The notes: generated by a model from the sequence alone, not told the origin. A stretch of DNA of 64,000 nucleotides from Mycolicibacterium wolinskyi (GCF_002101965.1 NZ_LQQA01000010.1:372001-436000); one strand, 5' to 3'. Numbered from the stretch's first letter, positions 18,021-28,915 are shown. Made by a program: numbers and translations.

Positions 18021-19151
18021 CTAGAGCCGGTCGATCGCGCCCGCGCTGAGCACCTCGTCGAGAATCATCGTGGCGCAGCCGATCACGCCCGACCGGTCCC
18101 CGTACGTCGACGGCACCACCTGCAAGGTGCGGGTCGCCAACGCAGTGGCGTTGCCGTACAACGTCTCTCGCAGCCCGGCTACGAATATGTCGTAGCCGCC
18201 CGACATGTCGCCCGCGACCACCAGGACAGCGGGGTTGAGCAGGTTGACCGCGGCCGCGAGCACCTCGCCGACATGGCGGCCGCTGTCGCGGATCATCCGC
18301 CTGGCATCGGCATCGCCGCTGTGGGCGAGTGCCACCACGTCGCGCAGGTGACTGACGGCCTTGCCGTCCTGGCGCAACGCGGTCACCAGCGCCCAGCCGC
18401 CTGCGACGGCCTCCAGACAGCCGGTATCGCCGCAGCGGCAGGGTAATCCAGTCGCCGCAGAGGTCTTGTTGTGCCCCAACTCCCCCGCCGCGTTCATCGC
18501 ACCGCGCTGCAACGCGCCGCCCGCGATGATTCCGGTGCCGATGCCCGTGGAGGCCTTGAGCACCAGCATGTCGTCGACGGCACTGTGCTTCTCGGCGATC
18601 GCGATGACATTGACGTCGTTGTCGACGACGACCGGCGCGTCGGTCAGCTCGCGGAAATACGTCTGCAGTTCGACCCCGTCCCATCCGGGCAGGATCGGCG
18701 AGTCCAGGCTCGCGCCGCGGGATCGGTCGACGGTTCCCGGCAGGCTCGCGCCGATGCCGTACACGTGGGCACCGCGGTGGCTCGCGAGCAGCGCGTCGAG
18801 ACGCTTGACCACGTCGGGCATGAGATCGTCGGGCCCGAGCTCGGGCTGCTGGTCGATGTCGGTGAGGTCGAGCACGTCCCCGGCCAAGTTGCACACCGCG
18901 AGCCGCGTCCGGCTGCGACCGATGGCCGCCGAAAGCACCACGCCGGCGTCGGCGTTGAAGGACAGCAGCGTCGCGGGCCGCCCGCCCGTCGATGGGGCCT
19001 GCTCGCTCTCGACAACCAGGCCTTGCGCGGCGAGCGAGGCCACCCGAGCCGACACCGCGGTGCGAGAAAGGCCGGTGACCTGGCCGATCTCGGTGCGGGT
19101 GATGTCGCGACGCTGCCTGATCAAGGCAAAGACGTCGCCGACGGTCGACAT
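18021..19151 (-). CDS. ROK-family transcriptional repressor
   Basis: About 376 residues: an N-terminal winged helix (DITRTEIGQVTGLSRTAVSARV) followed by a ROK sugar-kinase-like domain. It carries the ROK zinc/glucose signature ELGHNKT ... CRCGDTGCLEA and DNDVNVIA. Such proteins sense sugars or amino sugars and repress transport genes. It is divergent from an MFS exporter gene with an inverted repeat between them, so that gene is the likely target. The ATG at 19151 is chosen because it begins the winged helix. Confidence 0.88.
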   Translation of the reverse strand: MSTVGDVFALIRQRRDITRTEIGQVTGLSRTAVSARVASLAAQGLVVESEQAPSTGGRPATLLSFNADAGVVLSAAIGRSRTRLAVCNLAGDVLDLTDIDQQPELGPDDLMPDVVKRLDALLASHRGAHVYGIGASLPGTVDRSRGASLDSPILPGWDGVELQTYFRELTDAPVVVDNDVNVIAIAEKHSAVDDMLVLKASTGIGTGIIAGGALQRGAMNAAGELGHNKTSAATGLPCRCGDTGCLEAVAGGWALVTALRQDGKAVSHLRDVVALAHSGDADARRMIRDSGRHVGEVLAAAVNLLNPAVLVVAGDMSGGYDIFVAGLRETLYGNATALATRTLQVVPSTYGDRSGVIGCATMILDEVLSAGAIDRL

Positions 19152-19172
19152 ACCAGCAGCGTAACCTCCATC

Positions 19173-19201
19173 ACTTACGCATTCAAAATGCAAAAGTAAG
19201 T
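19173..19201. promoter_or_regulatory. Inverted repeat, candidate ROK operator
   Basis: ACTTAC-GCATT (19173-19183) is mirrored by AATGC-aaa-AGTAAGT (19187-19201) in the divergent ROK/MFS intergenic region. It is AT-rich against a GC-rich background, and its position suits repression of both genes. Confidence 0.6.
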
Positions 19202-19301
19202 TGATGGAACAGCAGAAGTCCCGATAGCGTTGCAGACGCCGTTCTCGCCAACGCTGCCCGAGAGCTCAGCCCCACCCCAAGCCATCGGAAAGCCGCAACG
19301 T

Positions 19302-20522
19302 ATGACGACTTCACTCGAACGCCCGACCGGCCCATCCTCCGTCGTCGCACCCGATCCCACGGTGCGGTGGCTCGCAGTCTTCGCCCTGGCCCTCGGCGGC
19401 TTCGGTATCGGCACCACCGAGTTCGTCGCAATGGGCCTGCTGCCCGACATCGCGTCGGGCTTCGGCATCACCGAGCCCACCGCGGGCCACGTCATCTCCG
19501 CCTATGCGCTGGGCGTGGTGATCGGCGCCCCGGTGATCGCCGCGTTGACCGCCCGGCTTCCGCGCAAGGCGCTGCTGCTTGGACTGATGGCGGTCTTCAC
19601 CCTCGGCAACCTGGCGAGCATGGTGGCGCCGTCGTACCCGACACTCGTCGTCGCGCGGTTCGTCGCGGGCCTGCCGCACGGCGCGTTCTTCGGCATCGCC
19701 GCACTCGCGGCCGCGCATCTGATGGGGCCGCAGAACCGGGCCAAGGCCGTCGCCCACGTGCTGTCCGGTCTGACGATCGCGACGGTGCTCGGCGTTCCGA
19801 TCGCGTCGTGGCTGGGCCAGGCCCTGGGCTGGCGCAGCGCATTCGGTCTCGTCGTCGTCATCGGCGTACTCACCTTGACCGCGCTGTGGTTCTGGCTGCC
19901 CGACCAGTTGCGGGCGATGCACGTTTCCAGTGCGCTGACCGAGCTCGGCGCGTTGCGCCGACCCCAGGTGTGGCTCGCGGTCCTCGTCGGCATGATCGGA
20001 TTCGGCGGCATGTTCGCGGTGTACACCTACATCAGCACCACGATGACCGACGTTGCCGGGCTCTCCCGATCCCTGGTTCCCGTCGCGCTCATGGTGTTCG
20101 GGCTCGGCATGGTCGTGGGTAACCTCGTGGGCGGCCGGCTGGCCGATGTGTCGGTGATCCGTGCGCTCTATTTGTCGATGGGCACGCTGGGTGTGCTGTT
20201 GGCGGTGTTCGTACTGGCATCGCACAATCCGTGGACGGCGCTGCTGGTGCTGTTCGGCATCGGGGCGGCCGGTTCGGCGGTCGGTCCCGCGCTGCAGACC
20301 CGGCTCATGGACGTCGCCCATGACGCACAGACGCTCGCGGCCGCACTCAACCACTCGGCACTGAACATCGGCAATGCGACCGGCGCGTGGGTAGGCGGGC
20401 TCGTGATCGCGGCGGGCTTCGGCTACACCGCTCCCGCGGCGGCCGGCGCGATGCTCGCCGTCGGCGGGCTGCTCGTGCTGACGGTGTCGGTGGCGTTGCA
20501 GCGCCGGGGCGCGACCGCCTGA
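19302..20522 (+). CDS. MFS exporter, AraJ/Cmx-like
   Basis: A 406-residue, 12-helix permease starting with GIGTTEFVAMGLLPDIA, the signature of the AraJ/chloramphenicol-exporter (Cmx) branch. Motif C appears as VLSGLTIATVLGVPIASW. Relatives export drugs or sugars. It is divergent from a ROK repressor, which suggests sugar-linked control. The actual substrate cannot be read from sequence. Confidence 0.86.
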   Translation: MTTSLERPTGPSSVVAPDPTVRWLAVFALALGGFGIGTTEFVAMGLLPDIASGFGITEPTAGHVISAYALGVVIGAPVIAALTARLPRKALLLGLMAVFTLGNLASMVAPSYPTLVVARFVAGLPHGAFFGIAALAAAHLMGPQNRAKAVAHVLSGLTIATVLGVPIASWLGQALGWRSAFGLVVVIGVLTLTALWFWLPDQLRAMHVSSALTELGALRRPQVWLAVLVGMIGFGGMFAVYTYISTTMTDVAGLSRSLVPVALMVFGLGMVVGNLVGGRLADVSVIRALYLSMGTLGVLLAVFVLASHNPWTALLVLFGIGAAGSAVGPALQTRLMDVAHDAQTLAAALNHSALNIGNATGAWVGGLVIAAGFGYTAPAAAGAMLAVGGLLVLTVSVALQRRGATA

Positions 20523-20586
20523 GCTGTTCGAAGGCTGAAAACTGCTGCACCTGACCGCCGTCAGGCGGCCATAGGATCGACGCAGC

Positions 20587-22017
20587 ATGGACAGCCTCGA
20601 CGCCCAGAACCCCGGCCGACGCCCCGGACGGAGTTCGTCACGGCGGCGCCGCCGAATCGGGCTCGCCGCCGCGCTGGCCGGCAGCGCGGCCGCCATCCTG
20701 GTCACCGTAACGGCCACGATCACTGCGCCCGGCGAACGCGACACCGTAGACGCCACGACCGCTGACCCTGTCGATATTCCTGCGCGGCCGGCAACCCTTG
20801 GGCAAGAGCGGTTTCGACTCGCGCTGCCGTATTTCAGACCGCATATCCGGCCCGCCGGCGCCGGGTTCATCGTGTGGACGCCGTACTGGTCGAAGGACGA
20901 TGCCGCGCCCGACATCGCCGCCTTCGACAATGCCGGGGCCGAACGGTGGCACTACAACCGCATCGGCCCAGACGAACGCCTCTCCCGAGTCGGCGTCTAC
21001 GACGACGGCCGCATCGTCGTTGTCGGCTTCGCGGGCAACGACGACCTTGGCCGGGCCCCCGAGATGGTGGGGCTCGACGCCGTCACCGGCGAGCAGCTGT
21101 GGACATCGCACGACGCTGCCATGTGGAAGGCACTCGACATCAACGAAGGCGGCTCGTTCGCATCACTCATGGTGCGCGGCAAGGATTCCTGGACCGGTTT
21201 CAACGCCCGCACCGGTCGGCAGGCATGGCAGATACCCAACCCCGCGGGCTGTGGCGCAGGACCGCTGGAAACACTGTCCAGCCTCGATGAGCCCTACACC
21301 GTTCGCGAGGCCGACACCACGACGCACCTCGTCACGGTCAACGACTGCTCCACGCCCGACACCATCAGACTGCGGGTCCTCACCCACGATCCGGCGACAG
21401 GTGCGCAGATCGCCGACGAGCCGATCCCCGGAGCCGACAACCAGCCACGAGACACCTGGGAAAACCTGCGCGTCGACCGGGCCGTCAACGACAGCGTGTC
21501 ACTGACCCTGAACAAGGCGTGCCCGAGGCGCCCCGCGAACGGACCGTGCATCACTCTCGGCGAGAGGAAACACATGCTCGTCAACTACCTCACCGGCCAG
21601 TCGGCCGACCTGCCGCCGGGATCGGTTTACCCCAGCGATGACGGTCGCGGTGACTTTGTGTTCGCGCCGGACGGCGATGGTGTGACCTACCCGGGTGAGC
21701 TCGACCAGGACCGAACCACCGACCTGATGAACGTCGACCGTTCCCTACGCTGCCAATACGCCAGCCAACCCTGGGCAGGGGCCGTGCCAACGTGGCTCAC
21801 CGATCAATTCCTCATCCAGACCGTGACGCCGAACGGCGAGGGACTCGAGGTACGGGCCCTCAACCGCGACACCTGCAACCGGGAAGTCACCCTGCCGTGG
21901 CCCGTCAAGTCGGACAAGAAGTCGGATGGGCGCTACATCGCCGACAGCCAGGGCGCCACCCTGTTCGTGCAAACCTATGACGACTCGACTGCCGAGATCG
22001 TCGGCTACACACCGTGA
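20587..22017 (+). CDS. Membrane-anchored PQQ-like beta-propeller protein
   Basis: A 476-residue protein. A basic cytoplasmic N terminus (RSSSRRRRRIG) is followed by one membrane helix (about residues 24-45) and a large extracytoplasmic domain. That domain has recurring strands such as VGLDAVTGEQLWTSH and TGFNARTGRQAWQI, the W-motif pattern of PQQ-like propellers. Several cysteines may form disulfides. Enzyme residues for PQQ binding are not evident, so a scaffold or ligand-binding role is likelier. The function is unknown. Confidence 0.75.
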   Translation: MDSLDAQNPGRRPGRSSSRRRRRIGLAAALAGSAAAILVTVTATITAPGERDTVDATTADPVDIPARPATLGQERFRLALPYFRPHIRPAGAGFIVWTPYWSKDDAAPDIAAFDNAGAERWHYNRIGPDERLSRVGVYDDGRIVVVGFAGNDDLGRAPEMVGLDAVTGEQLWTSHDAAMWKALDINEGGSFASLMVRGKDSWTGFNARTGRQAWQIPNPAGCGAGPLETLSSLDEPYTVREADTTTHLVTVNDCSTPDTIRLRVLTHDPATGAQIADEPIPGADNQPRDTWENLRVDRAVNDSVSLTLNKACPRRPANGPCITLGERKHMLVNYLTGQSADLPPGSVYPSDDGRGDFVFAPDGDGVTYPGELDQDRTTDLMNVDRSLRCQYASQPWAGAVPTWLTDQFLIQTVTPNGEGLEVRALNRDTCNREVTLPWPVKSDKKSDGRYIADSQGATLFVQTYDDSTAEIVGYTP

Positions 22018-22064
22018 CTCTACGATTCGACGGCGAGAGTCGCTCCCACAGGAAGGCGTCACCC

Positions 22065-22472
22065 ATGGCTGAACACTTACCGGTCAACCATCTTTCAACA
22101 TCGTGGCGTCGGCGGTTCGACTTCTTCGACACCTATGGCCTGCCCAACTCGACACCGCAATCGAAGGCCGCCTACCGCGCCCTACCGTTCGGGACCAAGC
22201 TGCGGCTCACATCCAACGTCCTCGCGTTCCTCTTCGGCCCCATCTACTTCTTCGTCAAGGGCATGTGGCGCAAAGGTCTGACCCTGCTTGCCGTGGCCGT
22301 TTCGGTCGCGGTGGCCATGGTCTTTCTCAACGTTCCCGACTCGATCGGCCGCGCCGTCGGGATCGGCGTCGCTGCACTCGCAATGTCGACCGCCAACTAC
22401 GCCTACTACTTGCACATCGTCAAGAACAGCCAGTCCTGGAACCCGTTCGAGGGTTTCGGCAGAAAACGCTGA
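22065..22472 (+). CDS. DUF2628-family membrane protein
   Basis: A 135-residue protein with a soluble N terminus (RRRFDFFDTYGLPNSTP) and three hydrophobic segments. FLFGPIYFFVKGMWRKGL is the hallmark of DUF2628. The ATG at 22065 follows AGGAAGG nine bases upstream. It begins 47 bp after the propeller gene on the same strand and is probably co-transcribed. It is followed by a strong palindrome that likely ends the transcript. Confidence 0.82.
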   Translation: MAEHLPVNHLSTSWRRRFDFFDTYGLPNSTPQSKAAYRALPFGTKLRLTSNVLAFLFGPIYFFVKGMWRKGLTLLAVAVSVAVAMVFLNVPDSIGRAVGIGVAALAMSTANYAYYLHIVKNSQSWNPFEGFGRKR

Positions 22473-22492
22473 CCCGTTCATCGAGCCAAAAA

Positions 22493-22523
22493 CAATTGGC
22501 CGCACATGATGTGCGGCCAATTG
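22493..22523. terminator. 31-bp perfect palindrome, likely bidirectional terminator
   Basis: CAATTGGCCGCACAT (22493-22507) and its exact reverse complement (22509-22523) surround one base. It sits between two convergent genes. There is no downstream T-run, as is common for mycobacterial hairpin terminators. A protein-binding role is the alternative. Confidence 0.65.
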
Positions 22524-22598
22524 CAGGCGCGTTTTATCGACGAACCGCAATTCATCGTTCGAGCGCCTTAAACAAATTGATGGTGCGTTTTATTCCCG

Positions 22599-22895
22599 TC
22601 AGCAGGCCACGTCCACATAAGCGGTCTGCGAGATAACGGTCGTGTTGATGGAGCCGCCACCCCGAGAGTCCTTTGTGGAGTGGGTCGGCCCCTGGCGGAC
22701 CCCGACCACCGTGCAGCTCGACAGCGGCGCGGCGCCGGTACGGTTGACGATGACGTGATAGCCGCTGGTCTCAAGGCTTTTCACGGTCTGTTCCACCGAC
22801 TGCTCTGTCGGCGCGGCGGCAGCAGTGCCACCCATGATGAGCGCAGTCGATGCCAATGCACCTGCACCGAGCGCCGCCAACGCATACTTCTTCAT
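22599..22895 (-). CDS. Small secreted mycobacterial protein, paralogue A
   Basis: A 98-residue protein with a clear signal peptide (KKYALAALGAGALASTALI, cleavage near TAAAA|PT). The mature part has ETSGYHVIVNRTG, CTVVGVRQG and the closing YVDVAC, giving two cysteines likely to pair. The protein at 49880-50197 shares the same scheme (GYRVILSKVG, CTVNAVRPG, YVDLDC). The function is unknown; such small exported proteins are numerous in mycobacteria. Confidence 0.82.
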   Translation of the reverse strand: MKKYALAALGAGALASTALIMGGTAAAAPTEQSVEQTVKSLETSGYHVIVNRTGAAPLSSCTVVGVRQGPTHSTKDSRGGGSINTTVISQTAYVDVAC

Positions 22896-23006
22896 TTTCC
22901 CAACCCTTCATCTTTGGCGACCCGTAAGTCCCGCTGCTTCCGGTTGCCGCCTATAAGCTCCAATTTCGAATCGCGCCGGAAAATTCCAGATTTTCTCAGC
23001 CGATTT

Positions 23007-23927
23007 TCAGTCATTCGCGATGATCTGCCGAGCGACGTCGATCGCGCGGTCGATCGGAACCGCGAACCCGATCCCGATGTTGCCCGCCTCGGCCCCACCG
23101 ACGGTTGCGAGTGCGGTGTTGACACCGATCACCTGCCCCTGCAGATTCGCCAGTGGCCCGCCCGAGTTGCCGGGGTTGATCGAGGCGTCGGTCTGCACCA
23201 TCGGCAGTCCCGGCTGCCCGCCCAGGCGAGCCGTACGGTCGGTGGCGCTGACGATGCCCGCAGTCACCGAACTCGACAGGCCGAGTGGCGCGCCGACGGC
23301 GATCACGGGCTGCCCGATGCGCAGCGCCGAACTCGTCCCGAGTGCCGCCGCTGCCGGCGCGGAGCCCGCGACCTCCAATACGGCGATGTCGGTCGCGGGG
23401 TCGGCACCCACTACCCGGGCCGCCGACTCCCTACCATCGGCATAGGCCACCGATACCCTCGAATAGCCCTGCACCACATGGTTGTTGGTCATCACTCGAC
23501 CTTGGTCGTCGATCACGAAGCCCGACCCCCGGGAATTGCCCGCCCGGATGTCCACCACGCTGGGCAGCAGTGCAGCCGCCGCGGCTTGCGCATCGGGCAC
23601 CGCACTGGATCCAGCGGCGGCGGGCGGCTGTTGCCGTATCACCGTCGCGACGTCGGCGCCGCCCGCCATCAAACCCGCGCCTGCCCCGGCCACCGCGCCC
23701 GCCACCAGGCATGCCGTCACCGACAGAGCACGGCGTGGTGCGCGTACCGGTGGCCGCACCGGCGTCGGTGGCACGTCGTGTGCCGCCGCCGGCGGCGGTA
23801 AGCGGATCCGGGTCGGCACCGCGGCCGGGACCGGCCGAGTAGGCGGCGCCCGGTGCAGCGGCGTCACGAATTCCGGCCCGGCCCGACGGCCCGCACGGCC
23901 GCCCAGATGCCCCTGCTGATCGGCCAT
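23007..23927 (-). CDS. Membrane-anchored trypsin-like serine protease (HtrA-like, no PDZ)
   Basis: A 306-residue protein. A proline-rich cytoplasmic N terminus (about 65 residues) leads to one membrane helix (about 68-92) and an extracytoplasmic S1C protease domain. The triad is visible as TNNHVV (His), ATDIAVL (Asp) and NPGNSGGPL (Ser). The chain stops after the protease domain, so the PDZ domain of DegP/HtrA is absent. GGAGGAAG precedes the ATG. It is the last gene of the MoxR-DUF58-VWA operon, 12 bp after the VWA gene. Confidence 0.9.
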   Translation of the reverse strand: MADQQGHLGGRAGRRAGPEFVTPLHRAPPTRPVPAAVPTRIRLPPPAAAHDVPPTPVRPPVRAPRRALSVTACLVAGAVAGAGAGLMAGGADVATVIRQQPPAAAGSSAVPDAQAAAAALLPSVVDIRAGNSRGSGFVIDDQGRVMTNNHVVQGYSRVSVAYADGRESAARVVGADPATDIAVLEVAGSAPAAAALGTSSALRIGQPVIAVGAPLGLSSSVTAGIVSATDRTARLGGQPGLPMVQTDASINPGNSGGPLANLQGQVIGVNTALATVGGAEAGNIGIGFAVPIDRAIDVARQIIAND

Positions 23928-23939
23928 CTCACTTCCTCC

Positions 23940-24884
23940 TCACACCAATCTGGAAAACCAGCGCAGCGAAAGCCCCGCCGCGACGAGTCCGAACACGAGC
24001 GCCAGAGCAGCAACGAACGGCGTCACCTCACGCCACTCGGTGCGCCAGCCGATCGACGAGCTGATGTCTCGGTAGACGTCGGCCAGTTCGTCGCTACTGG
24101 CCGCGGCGTACGCCGTCCCACCTGTCGTATCCGCCAGTTCAGCAAGCGTTTCCGCGTCCACCGGCACCGGAGTCGAGTAGCCATAGCTCTCCATGACTCC
24201 GCCCTCGGTGCCGTAGGCGATGGTCGAGACGGGCACCCCGGCGGCAACAGCGGCGCGTGCCGCGGCGGTGGGACTGCGGCCGCTGGTGTTCGTACCGTCG
24301 GACAACAGGACCACATGCGCCGGCAGATCGGTTCCCTCGTCTCCCGTAACCGTCCGGATTTGAGCGAGAGCCGCGAAGACTCCTTCGCCGATCGCGGTGC
24401 GCGACGACGTGCCTATCGACCGCAGGCTGTCCTTGGCGCCGGCGTGGTCGGTGTCCGGCGCGTGCACCACCACCGTCGATCCGGCGAATGCGATCACCCC
24501 CACGTTGAAGGCCGGTGGCAGCTGATCGATGAAGTCGCCTGCCGCCGCGATGGCCGCGGTCAATCGGTCCGGTTCGACGTCACGGGCCTGCATCGACTCC
24601 GAGGTGTCGATCGCGACGATGATCGTCGCCCGTTCATACGGCACCCGGACCGCCATCTCAGGCCGGGCCGCGGTGAGCGCGAGCAATCCGAGCGTGATGA
24701 GCAGCAGGGCCGCAGGCACGTGCCGTCGCCACTGCGGGCGCTCAGGAATCACCTTGTCCAGCAACGGAAGCGCGGCATAGCGCACGGCGTAGCGCTGCTT
24801 GCGCCGCAGCGTGACCAGATATCCGACGGCGAGCAGCGCCACCGGCACCAGCAGCATCAGGGCAGCGGGAAACAGAAACGTCAT
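23940..24884 (-). CDS. VWA-domain membrane protein (BatA-like)
   Basis: A 314-residue protein with two N-terminal membrane helices. A von Willebrand A domain follows, with MIDAS residues DTSES (DxSxS), a threonine near TSSRTAIGEG and SDGTNTSG. One helix lies at the C terminus. BatA-like partners of MoxR ATPases are thought to act in envelope protein maturation. The start overlaps the DUF58 stop by 4 bp (ATGA), showing translational coupling. Confidence 0.9.
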   Translation of the reverse strand: MTFLFPAALMLLVPVALLAVGYLVTLRRKQRYAVRYAALPLLDKVIPERPQWRRHVPAALLLITLGLLALTAARPEMAVRVPYERATIIVAIDTSESMQARDVEPDRLTAAIAAAGDFIDQLPPAFNVGVIAFAGSTVVVHAPDTDHAGAKDSLRSIGTSSRTAIGEGVFAALAQIRTVTGDEGTDLPAHVVLLSDGTNTSGRSPTAAARAAVAAGVPVSTIAYGTEGGVMESYGYSTPVPVDAETLAELADTTGGTAYAAASSDELADVYRDISSSIGWRTEWREVTPFVAALALVFGLVAAGLSLRWFSRLV

Positions 24885-25797
24885 CGCGCCCGCGTCCCTC
24901 GGCTACGGCGGCGCATCGTGCGCCTGCGCGCCGCGATGAACCGCGCGAGATCGCGCACCCAATCGCGCCCGGTGCTGACCGGAAGATGCTCGGCACCGCT
25001 GGACCGGATGGCCGCCGATACCGATGTCCGATAGGCCGCCGCGGCGTCCTCGTATCGGCGCCGCACGGTCCGGTTCGATGTCCAGATCTGGCGCTGCCGA
25101 CCGGATTCGGGATCCACGAGCAACACCGAACCGACGTCGGGCAGCGCCATCTCGCGCGGGTCGACGACCTCGATCGCGATGACGTCATGGCGCGCGGCCA
25201 GCCGGCGCAGCGGCCGGTACCAGTCGAACGGTGGATCGAAACCGCCTGCGGGGTCGAAGAAATCCGACACCACGATCCGCAGCCCCTGGCGGTGGCGACG
25301 CCGGCCGAACTCATCGATGGCCGCGGCCAGGGTGATTCCGGATCCGGTGCGCCGATCATCCCCGGCGAGCTCGCGGGTGAGGCGGTGCGCCGCCAGGCGC
25401 GAGGAATCCGGGCGGTGCCACCGCACACCGTCGGCGCCGAACGTGGCAACGCCCAGCCGGTTGCCCGGGGCATCCGTCAGCAGCCCGACGGCCGCCACGA
25501 TCTTGGCGGCGAGTTCATGCTTCTCGTCGGCGACCGTGCCGAACGCCATACTCGCCGTGATGTCCAGCAGCACCCAGGTGTCGAGTTGGTTGTCCGCTCG
25601 GGGGCGCCAGACGTGCAGATCCGTACTGCGCGCGGTGATGTTCCAGTCAATCCGCCGAACGTCGTCGCCGGGTTGGTAGCGCACGACCTCTTCACGTTCA
25701 CTGCCAAGGCCGAGCCGGCTGCCTTCGTGATCGCCGGGCACCAGGCCGTCGATCCGGCGCAGCACGTCGAGATCGAGTGCGCGCCACGGGTTCGCGC

Positions 25798-25801
<4 letters not shown>
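24881..25801 (-). CDS. DUF58-domain protein
   Basis: A 306-residue soluble protein with the DUF58 signature REEVVRYQPGDDVRRIDWN, WVLLDITASMAFG in a VWA-like fold and a very basic C terminus (RRRTMRRRSRGTRAR). DUF58 proteins are consistently encoded between MoxR and VWA genes, as here. They probably act as an adaptor of the ATPase. 4-bp overlaps occur on both sides. Confidence 0.9.
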
Positions 25802-26814
<1,013 letters not shown>

Positions 26815-26920
26815 GGACGTCAGTTCACCAGGGGCACACGAAAACCAGCGCAAGGCGAAACGAAAGCCGACCGAAAGCGCTGTAGGCACCGACCCCACTA
26901 CATGGCTATCCTCGGCAACC

Positions 26921-27643
26921 ATGCGGGTGTTGATCGTCGAGGACGAAGAAGGCCTGGTCAGCGCGCTACGAGTGGGTTTGCAACGCGAGGGCTACGCAGT
27001 GGACGCCGCGCTGTCGCACGCCGAGGCCGAAGAGCGTCTGGGGATCAACGAATACGACGTCGCGCTCGTCGACGTGACTCTGCCCGACGGCAACGGGATG
27101 CGGCTCGCGGGCCGTGTGCGCAGCGGCGATCTGGACTGCCGGTCGGGGCGTGATCTGCGCATCGTGATGTTGACCGCGCATGGCACCCTTCCCGACCGGG
27201 TGCGCGGCCTCGACGCCGGCGCCGACGACTACATCGTCAAACCGTTCGCCCTTGCCGAACTCACCGCGCGGTTGCGCGCGGTGCTGCGCCGCGAGGTCCG
27301 GGGTGAATCCACGGAATTACGCGTGGGCGACATCGTGCTCGACGTCGCACGCCAGGCGGTGCACCGCGGGCCGCGCGAGGTCGATCTCACCCTCAAGGAA
27401 TTCGCCGTATTGCGCTTCCTCATGACAAGGCCAGGCCACGTCGTGTCCGCCGAACAGATCCTCGAACACGTATGGGACGAGAATGCCGACCCGTTCACCC
27501 AGACTGTCCGGGTAACCGTCGGCACCCTGCGCCGCAAGCTCACCGTCGACGCCGAGGAGCAGGTGCTGCAGACGCTCGTCGGTCGCGGATACCGGTTGAA
27601 GGAGCCTGCCGCACAACCGGTTTCGCCTGCGAGCAGTACGTGA
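26921..27643 (+). CDS. OmpR-family response regulator
   Basis: A 240-residue regulator. The receiver domain (1-125) has acidic pocket VEDEEG, phospho-acceptor Asp in ALVDVTLPDG, the switch threonine MLTAHG and Lys in IVKPFA. The winged-helix effector (about 135-230) contains LTLKEFAVLRFLMTRPGHVVS and VGRGYRLKE. Its GTGA overlap with the sensor kinase gene shows co-expression. The stimulus is unknown. Confidence 0.93.
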   Translation: MRVLIVEDEEGLVSALRVGLQREGYAVDAALSHAEAEERLGINEYDVALVDVTLPDGNGMRLAGRVRSGDLDCRSGRDLRIVMLTAHGTLPDRVRGLDAGADDYIVKPFALAELTARLRAVLRREVRGESTELRVGDIVLDVARQAVHRGPREVDLTLKEFAVLRFLMTRPGHVVSAEQILEHVWDENADPFTQTVRVTVGTLRRKLTVDAEEQVLQTLVGRGYRLKEPAAQPVSPASST

Positions 27644-28872
27644 AGCTGCCGGCGTGGGCCCGCACCATCCGGGCCCGCATGGCGATCACCACATCGGCGT
27701 GGCTGTTCGCGTTGTCGGCGCTGATCCTGCTCGGCGTCTACTTCGCGCTGTCCCGCACGATCGACGCCGCACCGCTCGACGCGGTGACGGTCAAGCGGTT
27801 CGAACGCAAGCCCGACGGCACCATGGTCTACCGGCCCGGGGAGAACTTTCAGGCCGCCGATCTGCGCAGCGTCCAGCAGGCCGTCAACCAGTCGACGTTG
27901 GACTTGCTGCGCAATTACTCGCTGATCGCGCTGGCGGCGATATTCGTCATCTGCCTGCTCGTGGGTTGGATCGTCGCAGGCCGACTGCTACGGCCCATCG
28001 GGCAGATCACCGCCACCGCCAACCGCCTGCGCGCCACCGACCTGTCGCAGCGCATCGGCGCCACGGGCCCGCATGACGAACTCCGGGCACTCGCTGACAC
28101 ATTGGACGGCATGCTAGACCGCCTCGACTCCGCGTTCCGCGCTGAACGTGCACTGGTCGAGGACGTGTCGCACGAACTGCGGAACCCGGTCGCGGTCGTG
28201 CAGGCCAATGTCGAGGCCGTGCTGGCCAACCCCGATGCCACCGTGGCCGAGCGCGAACATGCGCTCGTGGTGATCTCCCGCGCGACCGCTCGGATGTCGC
28301 GGCTCTTGGAGGATCTGCTCGCGACGGCGCGACGACGCTCCGGAAGCTTCGCCGATCGCAACGTGGACCTACACGGATTCATCGGCGATGTCGTCGACGA
28401 GCACAGCCTGCTGGCCGCCGAGCGGCCGCTGGCTGTCGTCGCCCGCAGCTCCCCCGGACCGGTGGTGTATGCCGACCCCGAGTCGCTCGGCCGGGCAGTG
28501 GCGAATCTGCTTTCCAATGCGATTCGGCTCGCACCGACCGATTCGACCGTGACAGTTGCCGGGGGAAGCACCCGAGGATGGGCATGGATCGCCGTGCAGG
28601 ACGACGGTCCCGGCATCGCCGACGACGAACAGCCATACGTGTTCGATCGGTTCAAGCGCGCGTCCAACGGCGACAACGGGTCTCGCCGGGGTTCGGGGCT
28701 CGGCCTGGCCATCGCACGCCAGATCGTCGAAAGCCATGAGGGCCGGATAACGCTGTTCAGCCGGCTCGGCGAAGGCAGCACGTTCGTCATCTGGCTGCCC
28801 GACCGCGCCGTGGCCGATGGACCGGAGCGCGCCGCGGCGCCACCTTCGGAGTGCCCGCTTCCGCGGCACTGA
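27640..28872 (+). CDS. Membrane sensor histidine kinase
   Basis: A 410-residue kinase with two membrane helices (about 17-38 and 88-110) bracketing a short 50-residue external sensor. A HAMP linker (RLLRPIGQITATANRLRATD) follows, then the H-box VEDVSHELRNPVAV, N-box LLSNAIRLAP, G1 DDGPGI and G2 GSGLGLAIA. The GTG at 27640 overlaps the regulator's TGA. The tiny sensor suggests detection of a membrane or envelope signal. Confidence 0.92.
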   Translation: MKLPAWARTIRARMAITTSAWLFALSALILLGVYFALSRTIDAAPLDAVTVKRFERKPDGTMVYRPGENFQAADLRSVQQAVNQSTLDLLRNYSLIALAAIFVICLLVGWIVAGRLLRPIGQITATANRLRATDLSQRIGATGPHDELRALADTLDGMLDRLDSAFRAERALVEDVSHELRNPVAVVQANVEAVLANPDATVAEREHALVVISRATARMSRLLEDLLATARRRSGSFADRNVDLHGFIGDVVDEHSLLAAERPLAVVARSSPGPVVYADPESLGRAVANLLSNAIRLAPTDSTVTVAGGSTRGWAWIAVQDDGPGIADDEQPYVFDRFKRASNGDNGSRRGSGLGLAIARQIVESHEGRITLFSRLGEGSTFVIWLPDRAVADGPERAAAPPSECPLPRH

Positions 28873-28899
28873 ATGTTGTCGGTGGGTCGGCGTAGCGTT

Positions 28900-28915
28900 C
28901 CGAACATGAGTTCGA
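28900..28915. promoter_or_regulatory. LexA (SOS) box, 11 of 12 match, over the start codon of the 13E12 remnant
   Basis: CCGAAC-ATGA-GTTCGA differs at one base from the mycobacterial SOS box TCGAAC-N4-GTTCGA. The ATG at 28906 is the first three bases of the spacer, the same arrangement as the intact 13E12 gene at 54.8 kb. Confidence 0.75.

Noticed and set aside
19311..20930. Open frame of 539 codons opposite the MFS gene
   Set aside because: The MFS protein on the plus strand has clear helices and motifs; the antisense frame is rich in Arg, Gln and Asp without any domain.
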